Origin: Clostridium rectalis
Lineage (GTDB): Bacteria; Bacillota; Clostridia; Clostridiales; Clostridiaceae
Reading direction: 5' to 3'
DNA length: 64,000 nt
Assembly: GCF_900626095.1 (NCBI RefSeq)
Contig: NZ_UYZZ01000004.1
Coordinates: 62,001-126,000 of the forward strand
This document shows, one piece after another, positions 54,407 through 63,330 of the stretch (positions are counted from its first letter, which is position 1; each line of letters begins with the position of its first letter). The notes below the pieces were generated by a model. It saw nothing but the letters and a program-made list of their open reading frames with translations, was not told the origin of the DNA and did no database searches. The position numbers and the translations under genes were made by a program.

Positions 54407-55579
54407 ATGAACATAAAAGAAGAGGCATTAAAATTACATTGTGATAATATTGGTAAATTAGAGATAAAAGGTAAAATTTCTGTGAGAAATAGAAAGGATT
54501 TATCTTTAGCATATTCTCCGGGTGTTGCAGAACCCTGCATTGAGATAGCAAAAGATAAGCAAAAGGTTTATAAATATACAATGAAAAGTAATACTGTGGC
54601 AGTTGTAAGTAATGGAACCGCAGTATTAGGACTTGGAAATATAGGTGCTAGTGCATCCATACCAGTAATGGAAGGGAAAGCTTTGTTATTTAAGGAGTTT
54701 TCTGGAATTGATGCATTCCCTATATGTTTGGATACAGAGGATCCAGAAAAAGTTATAGAAACTGTAAAGCTCATATCACCAATGTTTGGTGGAGTAAATT
54801 TGGAAGATATAAAGGCACCAGAATGTTTTTATATAGAGGATAGGCTTAAAAAAGAATTAGATATACCAGTATTTCATGATGATCAACATGGAACGGCAAT
54901 TGTAGTCCTTGCAGGGCTTTTTAATTCATTAAAATTAGTTAAAAAGGATTTACGAGAAGTTAAAATTCTTATAAATGGTGCCGGCTCTGCTGGTATTGCA
55001 ATTTGCAAATTGCTTTTAAAGGCAGGAGCTAAAAATATAGTTATGTGTGATATTTTTGGAGCTTTAGTAGAAGGTGATAATAAATTAAATTCTTCACAAA
55101 CCGAAATTGCAAAATTAACAAATAGAAATTTAGAAAAGGGTACACTGGAAGATGTTATTAAGAATAAGGATGTGTTTATAGGGGTTTCTGCACCTAATAT
55201 AGTAACAAGAGAAATGATATCTACTATGAATAAGGATAGTATAGTTTTTGCTATGGCAAACCCTACACCAGAAATAATGCCAGATGAAGCAAAGATGGGT
55301 GGAGCTAGGATAGTAGCCACTGGAAGATCGGATTTTCCAAACCAGATAAATAATGTTTTAGTATTCCCAGGTATATTTAGGGGAGCTTTAGATGTAAAAG
55401 CTAAAGAAATAAATGATGAAATGAAGCTTGCAGCAGCCAAGGGACTTGCAAATATTATTTGTGATGAAAAGTTGGATGATGATTATATTATACCAGATCC
55501 TTTTAATAAAGATGTATGTGAATCAGTAGCAAAAGAAGTAAGAAAAATTGCAAAAGAAGTTGGGGATTTTAAACTTTAA
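54407..55579 (+). CDS. NAD-type malic enzyme
   Basis: Oxidative decarboxylation of malate to pyruvate. The 390-residue short bacterial form (no PTA domain) has LAYSPGVAEPC (about 33-43), VPVFHDDQHGTAIVVLAG-like substrate/metal region, the nucleotide fold INGAGSAGIAICKLLL and IFAMANPTPEI. The ATG at 54407 has GGAG nine bases upstream; an ATG at 54392 lies before that site. Convergent with cinA. Clostridial genes of this type are usually NAD-linked, but cofactor preference cannot be seen. Confidence 0.93.
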   Translation: MNIKEEALKLHCDNIGKLEIKGKISVRNRKDLSLAYSPGVAEPCIEIAKDKQKVYKYTMKSNTVAVVSNGTAVLGLGNIGASASIPVMEGKALLFKEFSGIDAFPICLDTEDPEKVIETVKLISPMFGGVNLEDIKAPECFYIEDRLKKELDIPVFHDDQHGTAIVVLAGLFNSLKLVKKDLREVKILINGAGSAGIAICKLLLKAGAKNIVMCDIFGALVEGDNKLNSSQTEIAKLTNRNLEKGTLEDVIKNKDVFIGVSAPNIVTREMISTMNKDSIVFAMANPTPEIMPDEAKMGGARIVATGRSDFPNQINNVLVFPGIFRGALDVKAKEINDEMKLAAAKGLANIICDEKLDDDYIIPDPFNKDVCESVAKEVRKIAKEVGDFKL

Positions 55580-55587
55580 AAATATAG

Positions 55588-55624
55588 GGCTTTCTCATAA
55601 TGTATAAAGAGCATTATGAGAAGT
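55588..55624. terminator. Hairpin between malic enzyme and cinA genes
   Basis: TTCTCATAATG/CATTATGAGAA stem between two convergent genes; T tails are poor on both strands, so termination is only likely. Confidence 0.5.
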
Positions 55625-55659
55625 CCAATAACTATTTTATAGTTATGAATTTGTAATTT

Positions 55660-56886
55660 TTAAAGATTTCTCCTTAAAAAATCTAGAGCAGCGATTACAG
55701 AACTGTATCTTATGTTTTGTCTATTACCAGCTAAATTTAGTTTTATATAAGATAAAGTACCTTTTATATATAATCCTATATAAACTAGTCCCACAGGCTT
55801 TTCTTTTGTGCCACCTGAAGGACCGGCAATACCAGTAGTAGAAAGCCCTATATGGGTGTGGGAGGATTTTGCTATACCTTCAGCCATTTCCATGGCGGTT
55901 TCTTTACTAACAGCACCAAAGTTTTTTAGAGTTTCTTTTTTTACATTTAGTCTTTTTATTTTGGCTTCATTACTATAGGTAACTGCGCCTTCTAATAATA
56001 CTTTAGAAATACCAGGGTAATTTATTAATTTACCGCATAAGAGGCCACCAGTACAGGATTCGGCTATGGAGATTGTTAAATTTTTTTCTATAAGTTTTTT
56101 TGCAACGGTATCTTCAAGGGTTATATTATTTTCACCGTAAATACTATCTTTTAAAATGTTTTTAATTTTTAATTCTACAGGTTTTATTAAATTGAGGCCT
56201 TCTTGTCTAGTTTTAGCTTTTGCAGTTAATCTTAAGGTAACTTCATTTTGTTTTGCATAAGGTGCTACAGTTGGATTGCATTGGTTATCTATTATATCTG
56301 ATATTTTTGTAACTACAGTAGATTCACCTAGTCCGCATATTCTTAAAACTTTTGAAACAAGTACATAGTTTGTTAGTTTCTCTAAGTAGGAAGCTGCATA
56401 TTTTTCGAACATAGGAATATTTTCTCTAGGAGGACCAGGCAGTAGTATTAATATTTTAGAGTGGTTTTTTATTATACAACCTGGAGCTGTTCCAAAATCA
56501 TTAGGAAGAATAATAGAACCTTCAGGGAAGTAAGCTTGTTTTTTATTGTTTTCTGTTAAGGGTTTATTTTGTTCTTTAAAGTAATCTTGTATTTCTTTTA
56601 ATGATTCTTTATGTAGAACCATTTTCTTATTAAAAAATTTTCCTCCAATTTCTTTAGTTAAATCATCTTTTGTAGGACCAAGTCCACCTGTAGCTATAAC
56701 TATATCAGATCTACTAAAGGCAAGTGAAAATTCCTCCTTTACTCTTAATGGATTGTCACCAACTACAGACTGGTGATAAACGTTTATACCCATATCAGCT
56801 AATCTTTTTGCCAAATATTGAGCGTTGGTATTTAATATATCTCCAAGCAAAAGTTCTGTACCTACAGCTATTATTTCAGCTTTCAT
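55660..56886 (-). CDS. cinA: CinA family protein (competence/damage-inducible)
   Basis: A 408-residue two-domain CinA protein. Residues 1-170 form a molybdopterin-binding-like/ADP-ribose pyrophosphatase domain (MKAEIIAVGTELLLGDILNTN, TGGLGPTKDDLTKE), and about 250-408 the nicotinamide mononucleotide deamidase domain (SIAESCTGGLLCGKLINYPG, GIAGPSGGTKEKPVGLVYIG). Involved in pyridine-nucleotide salvage; the competence link is inherited from other species. The ATG at 56886 has GGAGGTG upstream; longer in-frame starts lie beyond it. Confidence 0.94.
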   Translation of the reverse strand: MKAEIIAVGTELLLGDILNTNAQYLAKRLADMGINVYHQSVVGDNPLRVKEEFSLAFSRSDIVIATGGLGPTKDDLTKEIGGKFFNKKMVLHKESLKEIQDYFKEQNKPLTENNKKQAYFPEGSIILPNDFGTAPGCIIKNHSKILILLPGPPRENIPMFEKYAASYLEKLTNYVLVSKVLRICGLGESTVVTKISDIIDNQCNPTVAPYAKQNEVTLRLTAKAKTRQEGLNLIKPVELKIKNILKDSIYGENNITLEDTVAKKLIEKNLTISIAESCTGGLLCGKLINYPGISKVLLEGAVTYSNEAKIKRLNVKKETLKNFGAVSKETAMEMAEGIAKSSHTHIGLSTTGIAGPSGGTKEKPVGLVYIGLYIKGTLSYIKLNLAGNRQNIRYSSVIAALDFLRRNL

Positions 56887-57079
56887 AATAACACCTCCGA
56901 AATTTATTTTCTGTTTATAAATGCTATAGTATAATATTATCATATTCTTAATTTATTATTAATTAAATAGTATATATCTTGAAACACATTAGGTTGTAAA
57001 GTACAATATTTAATAAACTAATAATAAAATTTAAATTTAATTCATAAACTATGGTTATGATTAATTGAGGAGGATAATA

Positions 57080-57658
57080 ATGAATAAAAGTTTAAAAAAC
57101 GTGCTTATAGTTGTAGCTATAATATTATTAATAACAGTTCCTATTATATCAAGCTACAATGGCATGATAAGTTCTGAACAAAACGTAAAAAAAGCTGAGT
57201 CAAATATAGATACAAATCTTCAAAGAAGATCTGATTTGATACCAAATGTAGTTGAAACAGTTAAAGGATATGCAAAACAGGAAAAGGATATATTTACGGA
57301 TATCGCCGATGCAAGATCTAAACTTGGCGGACAAAACATGAATATAAAGGATAAAGCTAATGCTGATAGTGAATTATCAAATGCATTATCAAGACTTTTA
57401 GTTGTGGTTGAAAGATATCCTGACCTTAAATCAAATGAGAACTTTAGGGCTTTAATGGTAGAGCTTGAGGGAACAGAAAACAGAATTGCAGTGGCAAGAA
57501 AGAACTATAATGATGCTGTGGATCAGTATAATACAAAAACAAAGAAATTCCCAGGTTCAATAATAGCATCTATTTTTAGATTTGGAGAGAAAGACTACTA
57601 TAAAGCCAGTGAAGGTGCTAAAGAAGTTCCTAAAGTAGACTTTAATACAGGTAAATAA
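57080..57658 (+). CDS. lemA: LemA family membrane protein
   Basis: A 192-residue protein with an N-terminal membrane helix (about 8-26) and a long helical extracytoplasmic region with the LemA core QRRSDLIPNVVETVKGYAKQEKDIFTDIADAR-type sequence (about 49-80) and LVVVERYPDLKSNENFRALMVELEGTENRIAVAR-type (about 110-143). ATG with GAGGAGGAT upstream. A TPM-domain gene follows within four bases; LemA-TPM pairs are common. Role in the envelope unknown. Confidence 0.92.
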   Translation: MNKSLKNVLIVVAIILLITVPIISSYNGMISSEQNVKKAESNIDTNLQRRSDLIPNVVETVKGYAKQEKDIFTDIADARSKLGGQNMNIKDKANADSELSNALSRLLVVVERYPDLKSNENFRALMVELEGTENRIAVARKNYNDAVDQYNTKTKKFPGSIIASIFRFGEKDYYKASEGAKEVPKVDFNTGK

Positions 57659-57662
57659 TTTA

Positions 57663-58469
57663 ATGAAAAAGGTAAAAAGTTTTTTAGGAATATTGATATT
57701 CATATTGATATTTTCTGTTTTCCCTGTTAAAGCTGAAATTAATATGCCTAAGAAGACGGACTTAAAATATGTAAATGATTATACTAATACTCTAAGTGAT
57801 AAGACTAAAGAATATGTAGTATCTGTTGGTAAAGAGTTAGAGGATAAAACAGGAGCCCAGGCTGTAGTTGTAATAATAGATTCCTTACAAGACAATGATG
57901 TGGAATCTTATGCTAATGAACTATTTAATGATTGGAAAATAGGGCAAAAGGGAAAGGATAATGGATTACTTGTACTAGTATCTTTAAAAGAAAGAAAAAG
58001 AAGAGTAGAAGTAGGGTATGGTTTAGAGGGAGCTGTAACAGATGTATATAGTGATAGGGTTATGGAAACTTTATTTAAACCAGCGTTTAAAAATAAGGAG
58101 TATGATAAGGGAATAAAAGATAGTTATTCCGCTTTTGCAGATGCTATAGCTAAAGAATATGATGTAAAATTAGATAAAAATAAACCAGTTAATGTACCTA
58201 AAACCAACAATAAAGAAAATTCCTTAGCTGGGAAGGGAATAGTAGGTATAATTATAGCCTTATTTGTTTTAGATAATATTTTAAATAGAGGTAGGGTTAC
58301 AAAACAAATTTTCTCCTTTATATTTTGGAGTTCCTTCTTTAACGGGAGAGGAGGCCCAAAAGGTGGAGGCGGAGGTTTTGGCGGTTTCGGTGGAGGAAGC
58401 AGTGGAGGCGGCTTTGGCGGCTTTGGAGGAGGATCTTCTGGAGGCGGAGGATCTTCAGGAGATTGGTAA
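57663..58469 (+). CDS. TPM-domain protein with glycine-rich tail
   Basis: A 268-residue exported protein: signal peptide (about 1-24, ending VKA), TPM/DUF477 domain (about 37-160, with GAQAVVVIIDSL and VEVGYGLEGAVTD), a membrane helix (about 188-205) and a C-terminal low-complexity tail of GGGFGGFGGGSSGG-type repeats ending SSGDW. The domain organisation matches YgcG-like proteins that travel with LemA. Its ATG follows the lemA stop at once with a weak AGGT site, suggesting translational coupling. Confidence 0.9.
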   Translation: MKKVKSFLGILIFILIFSVFPVKAEINMPKKTDLKYVNDYTNTLSDKTKEYVVSVGKELEDKTGAQAVVVIIDSLQDNDVESYANELFNDWKIGQKGKDNGLLVLVSLKERKRRVEVGYGLEGAVTDVYSDRVMETLFKPAFKNKEYDKGIKDSYSAFADAIAKEYDVKLDKNKPVNVPKTNNKENSLAGKGIVGIIIALFVLDNILNRGRVTKQIFSFIFWSSFFNGRGGPKGGGGGFGGFGGGSSGGGFGGFGGGSSGGGGSSGDW

Positions 58470-58605
58470 ATTACGAATAATGCATCCTCACTCACACTTT
58501 AATACTTCATAGACTTAATATGAAGCTGGCTAGAACCTTTCATAATTAGTTCTAGGATTTATAGAGGATCTAAATTCTCCTTTAAATATTAGAATTATGT
58601 TTATT
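58470..58605 (+). other. Spacer with two tandem stem-loops
   Basis: No gene. CTTCATA/TATGAAG (58505-58525, seven-base loop) and CTAGAAC/GTTCTAG (58530-58555) are perfect 7-bp stems in tandem, followed by the terminator at 58606. Could be part of the 3' UTR or a small RNA. Confidence 0.4.
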
Positions 58606-58655
58606 AAAAAAACACTTTCAATGTAATAATACAAATATTGAGGGTGTTTTTTTAT
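58606..58655 (+). terminator. Terminator of the lemA-TPM unit
   Basis: AACACTTTCAAT/ATTGAGGGTGTT 12-bp stem with two G-T pairs, then a T7 run. Confidence 0.8.
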
Positions 58656-58729
58656 TGTTATGGTATTGAATAATATAAACTATATATGAGAAATATAAGC
58701 ATATATTCTGAAATAAAGAGGGGATAAAT

Positions 58730-59731
58730 ATGCCAGATGCATGGACTCATATTCTTGGAGCAAAAGATGTTCTAAATCGCATAGATAATAACGAGTATAA
58801 AAGAATTATAGAGAAAAATATTAAAATTTTTAATTTAGCGGCCCAAGGACCAGACTTATTTACTTATTACTTAACTTTATTTCCTAATAGGCGAAAGAAG
58901 CTAAAAAATTTAGGAGAGTTATTACATACTTCTAAAACAGGTGACTTTATAATATATAATATAAAATGGGCTAAAGGTAAAAAAGAAGATGAAAGTTTTA
59001 ATATAATATTTACCTACCTTATGGGATTTATAACTCATTATGCTTTAGATATAAGTATTCATCCATATATATATTATTTTGGTGGAGTGTATAATAAAGA
59101 AAGATCACATACTAAAAAATACGATGTGTATCATAAAAGGTTAGAGACTAATATTGGATCCATTAATCTATTTAGAGAAATGGGACTTAATGCATATGAG
59201 ACACCTATTTATGAAGAAATTCTTTTTCATAAAAAAATAATAGATGCTATACAACAATTTTACTATAATGGAATTCATAATATTTATGATATAGATATAG
59301 GAAAAGATTTAATCTTATACTGTTATAATGGCATGGGAAAAATGTTTAAATTAGTAGTTGATCCTAGTAAAAAAAAGTATAAACTTTTATATAAATTGCA
59401 AAAAATTATAAAAAAACCATTAAAGCTAACTGCATCAATATATAACGATGAAAATAAGAATATAGATTATCTAAATATGAAACATAGAAAGTGGGTTCAT
59501 CCTTGTGATAAAAATGAAGTTCATAATGAGAGTGTAGATGAATTATATGTTAATGGGGTAAATATGGCTACAAATATGTTAAATAGGGCTATAGAGTTTA
59601 TTAATGGGGAAAGAAATAGTAAGAGCTTAAAGGGTGTATTTCCTAACTTATCCTATGAATCCGGTAAGGAAATAGCTAAAGAAAAGAAAATGATATATTA
59701 TGATTGTATATTTGATAATAATGAAGAATAA
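58730..59731 (+). CDS. Zinc-dependent phospholipase C-fold protein
   Basis: A 333-residue protein of the zinc-dependent phospholipase C/S1-P1 fold family (Pfam zn_dep_PLPC). It starts MPDAWTHILGAKD, providing the N-terminal W and His ligands, followed by AAQGPDLFTYY and MGFITHYALDISIHPYIYY, typical metal-ligand segments. It lacks a signal peptide and the C-terminal PLAT domain of clostridial alpha toxins, so it is not a toxin homologue in the strict sense. ATG with GAGGGG. Substrate unknown. Confidence 0.85.
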   Translation: MPDAWTHILGAKDVLNRIDNNEYKRIIEKNIKIFNLAAQGPDLFTYYLTLFPNRRKKLKNLGELLHTSKTGDFIIYNIKWAKGKKEDESFNIIFTYLMGFITHYALDISIHPYIYYFGGVYNKERSHTKKYDVYHKRLETNIGSINLFREMGLNAYETPIYEEILFHKKIIDAIQQFYYNGIHNIYDIDIGKDLILYCYNGMGKMFKLVVDPSKKKYKLLYKLQKIIKKPLKLTASIYNDENKNIDYLNMKHRKWVHPCDKNEVHNESVDELYVNGVNMATNMLNRAIEFINGERNSKSLKGVFPNLSYESGKEIAKEKKMIYYDCIFDNNEE

Positions 59732-59820
59732 ATCTGTGAAAAATAAAATATAGTGGTATAATTAACCATAAAATCTATTTAGCTTAAGAATGAGTTTATA
59801 TAATTTATGGGGGGATAGAA

Positions 59821-60480
59821 ATGTTTGAATCTGAAAAAGAGCAATTAGTAGAAGTATCATTAAAGTTATATAATGAAAAATTAATTGTTGGTACATGGGG
59901 GAATTTGAGTTTGAGAGTAAAAGATACAGATGGAAAGAGTTTGTATATAGTAACTCCATCTGGAATGGAATATGAAAAAACTACTATTAATGACTTGATA
60001 GTATTGGATGAGGAAGGAAGTATAGTAGAGGGAATAAGAAAACCAACTTCTGAACTTAAAATGCATATGAGAATATACGAAGAAAGAGAAGAGATAAATG
60101 CTATAATTCATACCCATAGTACATTTGCTACTGCTTTTGCTGTAGCTGGAGTAAGTATACCTATGATAGTAGAGGATATGGTTCAGCATTTAGGGGGTGA
60201 TCTAAGGGTTGCAAAGTATGCACTACCTGGCACAGATAAGTTAGCAGATTATATAGTTGAAGCATTAAGTGACAGAAATGGTACTTTAATGAAGAACCAT
60301 GGAGCAGTAGGTATAGGGAAAACTTTAGAGGATGCTTATAAGGCAGCAATGATAATTGAAAAGACCTCAAAAATATATCTATATGCTAAGGTATTAGGAC
60401 ATGTACATCTATTAAGTGTAGAAGATGCCCAAAAGATGATAGAGTACTATAATACTAATTATGGACAAAATAATATGTAA
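59821..60480 (+). CDS. Class II aldolase/adducin family protein
   Basis: A 219-residue zinc-dependent class II aldolase resembling L-fuculose-phosphate aldolase. The family's GTWGNLSLRV (about 24-33), TPSGMEYE, SELKMHMRIYE (with catalytic Glu), IIHTHSTFATAFA (zinc His pair) and LMKNHGAVGIGK (third His) are all present. ATG with GGGGGG site. Single gene; the sugar-phosphate substrate, or a role in methylthioribulose-type salvage, cannot be decided. Confidence 0.88.
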   Translation: MFESEKEQLVEVSLKLYNEKLIVGTWGNLSLRVKDTDGKSLYIVTPSGMEYEKTTINDLIVLDEEGSIVEGIRKPTSELKMHMRIYEEREEINAIIHTHSTFATAFAVAGVSIPMIVEDMVQHLGGDLRVAKYALPGTDKLADYIVEALSDRNGTLMKNHGAVGIGKTLEDAYKAAMIIEKTSKIYLYAKVLGHVHLLSVEDAQKMIEYYNTNYGQNNM

Positions 60481-60481
60481 T

Positions 60482-60523
60482 AAAATAACTCACAGTGTTT
60501 AAAACACTGTGAGTTATTTTTTA
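60482..60523. terminator. Bidirectional terminator between aldolase and M42 peptidase genes
   Basis: A long near-perfect stem AAATAACTCACAGTGTT/AACACTGTGAGTTATTT with T-rich flanks on both strands. Confidence 0.9.
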
Positions 60524-61561
60524 TTCAGTCTGGCAATATTTAATAATCAAGTCTAATGTAGCGGTTATTCCATCCATATGGGTTCTTTCATAACCATGGG
60601 ATGAAAATACACCTGTACCTATTAAACCAGTCTTTAAATCCCATCCCGCTCGTAGTGCAGCAGAAGCATCTGAACCATAGTGAGGGTATATGTCAATTTT
60701 ATAATCTATGTTATTTTTGACACATAAATCAACTAATTTTTTTCTCAAGGATAAATCATAGGGCCCAGAGGAATCTTTAGCACATATACATACTGCGTAT
60801 TCGGAAGAATTTTGATCAAGCCCTGGAGCTCCCATGTCTACAGATATAAATTCTTTCGTGTTACTAGGAATGGAGGAGGATGCTCCATGACCTACTTCTT
60901 CATAGTTACTTATATAGAAACAAGTGGTATAGGGTAATTTAATAGAATTTTCTTTTATATATTTAATTGTGTAAAGGAGTATGGCTACGCTAGCTTTATC
61001 ATCTAAATGTCTACTTTTAACAAATCCGCTGTTTGTAAATACCGTTCTAGCATCAAAGCAAACAAAATCACCTACTTCTATTCCAAGGGATTTGGTATCT
61101 TCTTTGGAAAATACTTTTTCATCTAATATTATTTCCATGTTTTCATCTATTCTTTTAAGGTTACGAGCATCATCTCCACTTATATGAACTGAAGGTTTTA
61201 TAGTTTGAATAGTTCCGGAATATGTTTTACCATTTAAGGTTTTAATTAAGCAATTCTCTCCTTCGATGGAATTCATCATAAATCCCCCTAGAGGAGTTAT
61301 AGAAAGACAACCTGAAGATTTTATGGTTTTTACCATGGCTCCTAATGTATCTACGTGAGCAGAAAAAACCCTTTTATTGGTATGGTTTTCTCCAGGTAGT
61401 GTAACTAATAGGGCACCTTTATTTGTAACTTGGTAAGATACTTTTAGATTATCTAATTCTTTTTTTAGATAATCAATTATTTCTTCTGTAAAGCCACTTG
61501 GACTGGCAATAGATAATATATTTTTTAAGTATTTTTTGATTTCTGATATATTATAATTCAT
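60521..61561 (-). CDS. M42-family aminopeptidase
   Basis: A 346-residue dimetal cytoplasmic aminopeptidase of the glutamyl aminopeptidase/tetrahedral TET family. Metal ligands and catalytic residues are visible in FSAHVDTLG, SRHLDDKASV, YEEVGHGAS, VDMGAPG and the C-terminal HGYERTHMDGI. Length is standard. ATG with AAGGGGG upstream. Single gene, divergent from the VanW gene. Confidence 0.93.
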   Translation of the reverse strand: MNYNISEIKKYLKNILSIASPSGFTEEIIDYLKKELDNLKVSYQVTNKGALLVTLPGENHTNKRVFSAHVDTLGAMVKTIKSSGCLSITPLGGFMMNSIEGENCLIKTLNGKTYSGTIQTIKPSVHISGDDARNLKRIDENMEIILDEKVFSKEDTKSLGIEVGDFVCFDARTVFTNSGFVKSRHLDDKASVAILLYTIKYIKENSIKLPYTTCFYISNYEEVGHGASSSIPSNTKEFISVDMGAPGLDQNSSEYAVCICAKDSSGPYDLSLRKKLVDLCVKNNIDYKIDIYPHYGSDASAALRAGWDLKTGLIGTGVFSSHGYERTHMDGITATLDLIIKYCQTE

Positions 61562-61698
61562 GTGTAAACCCCCTTCATATCTATATTTATTCTTATTTTA
61601 TCATAGTAAAAAGTTTAATGTTAGAATAATTTTACGATGATTGTATTAAGGAGTATTTATAGTATAATTAATAAGTGTAAGTTGAAGAGGTGATGCTT

Positions 61699-63210
61699 AT
61701 GGTAGAAAAAACAAGTAAAAAATTCAACAAAAGGAAAATTATAATTGGTGTAATTATAACAGGTGCCATCTTACTAGGGGTTACAGTTGCTGGTATGAGT
61801 TATATGCATAGGTCTGTAAAGAAGTATAGTAATTTGTTTTATCCCGGAACTAGAATCGAGAATGTAGATTTATCAGGAAAATCTTTAAAAGAAGCTAAAA
61901 AATTATTAATGGATCAGTATGTAGATAAACTTCCAAATAGAAAAATAGTAGTGAACACTGATAATAAAAGTTTTTCATTAGAATTTTCTAAGTTAAATAT
62001 TAAGTATAATTTAGATAAGGCATTAGAGGAAGCTTTTAATTATGGGAAAGACTTAAATATTTTTAGTAAGTATAAAATCATAGTTGATCCTGATGACAAA
62101 TGTATAGGCACAGGATTTTCCTATGATAAAGAGGTAGTAAAAAGATTTATAGATGATATAGCTAAACAGGTTAACAAAGAGCCTGTTAATGCATCCATTA
62201 ATAATGAATCTGGAAAGATTAATTTAATTAAACATAAATATGGTAAAAAGTTAGATAAAGATAAACTTCAAAAGGATATACAAAATAGCATGAATGGAGA
62301 TGCTAGTAAGGATGTAGAAGTACAAGCTCATATTGAAGAAGTTACTCCTAAAGTAACCTCAGACAAAATTTCATCTATAAATTCATTAATATCTACATTT
62401 TATACAGATTATGGATCTATATCTTCATCTCAAAGGGCTAATAATATTGAAATTTGTACAAAAAGTATAAATGGTACTGTTTTAATGCCTGGAGAAATTT
62501 TTAGTTTCAATAAAATTGTAGGAGAAAGAACAGAGGAAAGAGGATATCAGTCTGCATCGGTTATAGTTGGAAATCAAGTGGATTCAGGCTTAGGTGGAGG
62601 AATTTGTCAGGTATCATCAACGTTATATAATACTATTTTACTAGGTAATATAAAGCCTACAGAAAGAACTCATCATACTTTACCATCAAGTTATGTACCA
62701 CTTGGAAGAGATGCTACAGTGGATTGGGGGAATATAGATTATAAATTTAAAAATACACTTCCATATCCTATTTATATTGAAGGAATTGCAAATGGGAGTA
62801 CTTTAATATTTAATTTATATTCTAATTCAGAGTTGAATAAAAAAACCTATACTATTTGGAATGAGGTTTATGAAACTATAAATGCTAATATGAAAACTGA
62901 AAATGATTCTAGTCTTCCAGAGGGAAAGGAAGAGATTATACAAAATGCATATACGGGATATAAAGTAAGAGTTTATAAAAATACTTTAGAGAATGGAAAG
63001 ATTATAAATCAAGAACTTATTTCTGATGATTTTTATAGACCAGTAGAGGGTTTAGCCAAAGTAGGGGCTAAAAAACCTGATCCTAAACCAGAGGATACGA
63101 AAAATAAAAAACCAGATAAAGATGATAATAAAAAAGATGACACTAATAAAGATGAGAAAAATAAAGAAAAACCTACACAACAAACTCCTAAAGATAAAGT
63201 AAAAAAATGA
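61699..63210 (+). CDS. VanW family exported peptidoglycan-binding protein
   Basis: A 503-residue envelope protein: basic N terminus and membrane anchor (about 15-38), a PG_binding_4 region (about 55-215, two repeats), the VanW domain (about 240-370: TVLMPGEIFSFNKIVGERTEERGYQ, GGGICQVSSTLYN, RTHHTLPSSYVPLGRDATVDWG-type), a G5-like region (about 385-455) and a highly charged Lys/Asp/Glu/Pro tail (about 460-503). ATG at 61699 with AGAGGTGA upstream; GTG 61690 and ATG 61693 overlap that site. VanW's own role is unclear; cell-wall attachment is inferred. Confidence 0.9.
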   Translation: MVEKTSKKFNKRKIIIGVIITGAILLGVTVAGMSYMHRSVKKYSNLFYPGTRIENVDLSGKSLKEAKKLLMDQYVDKLPNRKIVVNTDNKSFSLEFSKLNIKYNLDKALEEAFNYGKDLNIFSKYKIIVDPDDKCIGTGFSYDKEVVKRFIDDIAKQVNKEPVNASINNESGKINLIKHKYGKKLDKDKLQKDIQNSMNGDASKDVEVQAHIEEVTPKVTSDKISSINSLISTFYTDYGSISSSQRANNIEICTKSINGTVLMPGEIFSFNKIVGERTEERGYQSASVIVGNQVDSGLGGGICQVSSTLYNTILLGNIKPTERTHHTLPSSYVPLGRDATVDWGNIDYKFKNTLPYPIYIEGIANGSTLIFNLYSNSELNKKTYTIWNEVYETINANMKTENDSSLPEGKEEIIQNAYTGYKVRVYKNTLENGKIINQELISDDFYRPVEGLAKVGAKKPDPKPEDTKNKKPDKDDNKKDDTNKDEKNKEKPTQQTPKDKVKK

Positions 63211-63235
63211 TAGGAAAAAAGCAAATATAATAGAT

Positions 63236-63280
63236 AAGCATGTGGTGAGATAAGGATAAACACTACATGCTTTCTTTTTT
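63236..63280 (+). terminator. Terminator after the VanW gene
   Basis: AAGCATGTGGTG/CACTACATGCTT stem with one mismatch and a 13-base loop, then a T-rich tail. Confidence 0.75.
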
Positions 63281-63330
63281 ATGTTATATAATTAGTAAAA
63301 AGTATCATAATTAAAGAAGAGGTGTTATTT

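Noticed and set aside
57663-58469. Glycine-rich tail as a structural or adhesive repeat protein
   Set aside because: The rest of the protein is a standard TPM-domain protein next to lemA, for which such tails are common.
58124-58495. Minus-strand proline-rich reading frame opposite the TPM gene
   Set aside because: It is the antisense of the glycine-rich repeat tail; no ribosome site and no independent features.
58730-59731. Alpha-toxin-like secreted phospholipase C
   Set aside because: Same fold family, but there is no signal peptide and no C-terminal PLAT domain, so a toxin call is not supported.
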